A stretch of 16,521 nt of DNA, taken from assembly GCA_030017475.1 (NCBI GenBank), contig JASEIO010000021.1, positions 9,402-25,922 on the forward strand. The letters are read 5' to 3'. The position numbers and the translations under genes are program-made. Below are positions 14,655 to 16,521 of the stretch, in pieces; positions within the stretch are counted from its first letter, which is position 1, and each line of letters opens with the position of its first letter. Under the pieces are notes generated by a model. That model was not told the DNA's origin. It did no database searches and saw only the letters and a list, made by a program, of their open reading frames with translations. The DNA is from a bacterium (lineage in GTDB: Bacteria > UBA9089 > JASEIO01).

Positions 14655-15760
14655 TGGGTAGATGTTTCAATTGTGGGAAGGAATCACCGATTATCTCAAG
14701 AAATCTTGGGGTATGTCTTGAATGCATCTGTCATAACTTTAAGGAGGTCCTGCCACGTATAGAGGCGGTCCATCGGAGGTTGCAGATGGAGTTTGACCTG
14801 CCAAAAGAACCACCGAGGAATACAAATGGCGTCAAATGCAATATATGTATGAATGGATGTCAAATCCCTGAGGGGGGTAAGGGTTATTGTGGACTTCGCA
14901 CAAACCAGGGGGGGAAACTTGCCGGGGTTGGTAAGAAAGAAGCCAACCTCGACTGGTACCACGATCCACTTCCAACGAACTGTGTTGCAGACTGGGTATG
15001 TCCAGGCGGAACTGATGTAGGGTATCCCGAATTCTCCTACTCACCTGGACCAGAATATGGCTACAGGAACCTGGCCGTATTTTACAACGGCTGTAGCTTC
15101 AATTGCCTTTTCTGTCAGAACTGGCACTATCGTCAAAGGCTGAAAAGGACGCAGAGGCTCTCGCCTGAAGAGCTGGCAGGCTATGTCGATCTAAAAACCT
15201 CTTGCATTTGCTACTTTGGGGGCGACCCAACTCCACAACTTCCGCATTCGCTTGAAGTTTCCCGAATTGCGATCGAACAAAATAAAGATAGGGTGCTTCG
15301 CATCTGCTGGGAGACGAACGGGACGATGAACCCTCGTCTTTTGGAGGAGATGGTGGAGGTTTCCTTAAGGTCTGGCGGTTGCATCAAGTTCGACCTCAAG
15401 GCGTGGACGGAGGAACTGAATATCGCTCTCTGCGGTAGAAGCAACAAACGGACGCTTTCTAATTTTAAGCTGGTTGCCCAAAAGATGAAGCTAAGGCCTG
15501 ATCCACCCCTTTTGATTGCAAGCACCCTCCTTGTCCCCGGCTATGTGGATGCCTCAGAGGTTACCAAGATCGCTGGGTTCATCGCATCCTTGGATCCAAA
15601 AATCCCTTATTCTCTCCTCGGTTTTTACCCTCACTTTTATATGCGAGATCTTCCAACAACTTCCAAAAGGCATGCAGAAGACGCCTTAAGAAGAGCTCAG
15701 ACAGAAGGGTTAGAAAAGGTGAGAATCGGAAATATCCATCTTTTGGGCGATGCCTACTAA
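14654..15760 (+). CDS. Second radical SAM protein with N-terminal zinc ribbon (AmrS paralogue)
   Basis: 368 residues from ATG 14654, which shares a base with the previous stop (TAATG) and has GGAAGG 8 bases ahead; a GTG at 14612 would only add 14 residues in the shadow of the preceding gene. Domains: zinc ribbon Cys4-x2-Cys7...Cys21-x2-Cys24; Cys62-x2-Cys65-x3-Cys69-x9-Cys79 in CNICMNGCQIPEGGKGYC, with exactly the spacing seen in the preceding gene; radical SAM Cys147-x3-Cys151-x2-Cys154 in YNGCSFNCLFCQNWHYR; then CYFGGDPTPQ, WETNGTMNP, IKFDLKAW and LVPGYVD. Related to AmrS/PflX-type activating enzymes (COG1313-like). Similar architecture and strict coupling suggest ancient duplication and a joint task, perhaps sequential radical steps or a heterodimer. 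Substrate unknown. Confidence 0.88.
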   Translation: MGRCFNCGKESPIISRNLGVCLECICHNFKEVLPRIEAVHRRLQMEFDLPKEPPRNTNGVKCNICMNGCQIPEGGKGYCGLRTNQGGKLAGVGKKEANLDWYHDPLPTNCVADWVCPGGTDVGYPEFSYSPGPEYGYRNLAVFYNGCSFNCLFCQNWHYRQRLKRTQRLSPEELAGYVDLKTSCICYFGGDPTPQLPHSLEVSRIAIEQNKDRVLRICWETNGTMNPRLLEEMVEVSLRSGGCIKFDLKAWTEELNIALCGRSNKRTLSNFKLVAQKMKLRPDPPLLIASTLLVPGYVDASEVTKIAGFIASLDPKIPYSLLGFYPHFYMRDLPTTSKRHAEDALRRAQTEGLEKVRIGNIHLLGDAY

Positions 15761-15878
15761 CTGTACCAAAAGACCAAATTGTAACTCATGCCCAATTAGA
15801 GATAGCTTTAGGGAGGACTATGTCCCCGGATCAGAAGGAACTGTTCATCAGCCGATTTCAACGGGTAAAGTTAAGTAG
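15750..15878 (+). CDS. Possible 42-residue Cys-bearing small protein
   Basis: An ATG overlapping the last codons of the second radical SAM gene opens 42 codons: MPTNCTKRPNCNSCPIRDSF then a hydrophilic tail, ending TAG inside kptA. It has GGGCG just before the ATG, poorly spaced. Cys5-x5-Cys11-x2-Cys14 falls in the only part not overlapped by kptA. It bridges the 59-bp gap, so translation through it could couple the radical SAM gene to kptA, whose GGGAGG lies within it. Resembles no family I know; may be chance. Confidence 0.3.
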   Translation: MPTNCTKRPNCNSCPIRDSFREDYVPGSEGTVHQPISTGKVK

Positions 15879-16386
15879 GCTTATGGCCTATATCCTGAGG
15901 CACAACCCAGCCAAATTCGGCATAAACTTAGATAGATATGGCTTTTCGAAACTTCCAGACTTCCTTTCGGCTGTTAGGTTGGTTCATCCCTGGGTAGAAA
16001 TGACCCACGTTCTGGATATAGTTGAAAGATCTACCAAGAGACGGTTTGAGATTGTAGAAGATAAGATCAGGGCTACCTATGGCCACTCCATTGAGGTCGA
16101 ACCTCTGGCTAAGCCGATTCAACCACCAGAATTTTTGTACCATGGTACCTCTCCAGAGGCTTTGGAAGAGATAAAAAGAGGTGGTTTAAAACCGATGCGA
16201 CGCCAGTGGGTTCACCTGAGCATTAGCAAGGAGGATGCCCTCGAAGTCGGGAGGAGAAAGGCACAGACCCCTACTATCCTGAGGATCAAAGCAGATCTGG
16301 CCCATAAAAACGGCGTCAACTTCAGGAGGGAGGGGGATGTCTTTCTGGTTAAGGCAATCCCACCTGAATTTATAGACTTTCCCTAA
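15820..16386 (+). CDS. kptA: RNA 2'-phosphotransferase (Tpt1/KptA)
   Basis: 188 residues, ATG 15820 with GGGAGG 3 bases ahead. Two-domain KptA layout: a winged-helix N-lobe starting VKLSRLMAYILRHNP, and the ADP-ribosyl-transferase-like C-lobe with FLYHGT (106-110), GGLKPMRRQWVHLS (121-134) and ILRIKADLA. The catalytic set is intact: Arg27-His28 (LRHNP), Arg84 (IRATYGHS) and Arg145/146 (VGRRKA). Uses NAD+ to remove an internal RNA 2'-phosphate, giving ADP-ribose 1'',2''-cyclic phosphate. In fungi it finishes tRNA splicing; in bacteria, which lack that ligase pathway, its job is unclear. It ends the plus-strand cluster and is typical of archaea and sporadic in bacteria, consistent with transfer. 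Confidence 0.95.
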   Translation: MSPDQKELFISRFQRVKLSRLMAYILRHNPAKFGINLDRYGFSKLPDFLSAVRLVHPWVEMTHVLDIVERSTKRRFEIVEDKIRATYGHSIEVEPLAKPIQPPEFLYHGTSPEALEEIKRGGLKPMRRQWVHLSISKEDALEVGRRKAQTPTILRIKADLAHKNGVNFRREGDVFLVKAIPPEFIDFP

Positions 16387-16521
16387 GTACATGGGTAAGA
16401 ATGGCAATAACGCCAAAAATATTTAGGGTCTGCTGAAAGGGTAAAAAAAAAAATGGATAGTAAAGACACAAGGTATCCAGGTCAGTAGATTAAGATATCT
16501 GAATAATAATGAGTATAAAAA
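16387..16521. other. Right-edge non-coding stretch
   Basis: No recognisable gene. Contains a weak TGGC/GCCA stem just after kptA without a T-tract, then GGGTCTGCTGAAAGGG followed by eleven As and an ATG that is closed by a stop after 11 codons. The GGGTCTGCTGAAA string resembles ends of some insertion sequences but nothing else supports that here. Confidence 0.4.

Noticed and set aside
16387-16440. Rho-independent terminator after kptA
   Set aside because: Only a 4-bp TGGC/GCCA stem with no T-tract on the plus strand.

Overview
The window looks like a piece of chromosome from an anaerobic, diderm (outer-membrane-bearing) bacterium, probably uncultivated. The evidence is an outer-membrane beta-barrel gene, a cytoplasmic Mo/W formate dehydrogenase with a hydrogenase/sulfite-reductase-type diaphorase, an oxygen-free style of central carbon metabolism (probable Re-citrate synthase, GTP-PEPCK) and two AmrS-type radical SAM proteins. 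I see no rRNA, tRNA, CRISPR array or certain mobile element, and the phylum cannot be fixed from this sequence alone.

Left and centre (1-12401) is one long run of minus-strand genes. In transcription order they are serC, pckG, an aspartate aminotransferase, a Re-citrate/homocitrate synthase-family enzyme, three formate dehydrogenase subunits (alpha, beta, gamma), a MoxR AAA+ ATPase, a beta-barrel porin-like protein, and a secreted coiled-coil protein that runs off the left edge. PEPCK, aspartate aminotransferase and the citrate synthase all make or use oxaloacetate, and SerC and aspartate aminotransferase both use the glutamate/2-oxoglutarate pair, so this block connects C3/C4 metabolism with amino-acid synthesis. 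The formate dehydrogenase lies directly downstream. Its alpha gene appears broken: a frame change plus loss of about 65-70 residues removes much of the C-terminal molybdopterin-dinucleotide-binding domain.

A divergent intergenic region (12402-12802) carries a good sigma70-type promoter on each strand. To its right is a plus-strand cluster: a DUF72 protein, an AmrS-type radical SAM enzyme, a second zinc-ribbon-bearing radical SAM paralogue (coupled through TAATG), a possible 42-residue cysteine-bearing ORF, and the RNA 2'-phosphotransferase KptA. By hand counts of sample lines this cluster is richer in G+C (roughly 42-55%) than most of the left side (roughly 35-45%). It has an archaeal flavour and may have been acquired together. 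The last 135 bases hold no recognisable gene.

The items most worth a second look are the disrupted fdhA, the DUF72-AmrS-radical SAM-KptA cluster, the orphan MoxR between the formate dehydrogenase and envelope genes with a nested hairpin in its leader, a 13-bp inverted repeat bracketing the pckG-aminotransferase gap, and promoters that overrule two apparent start codons.
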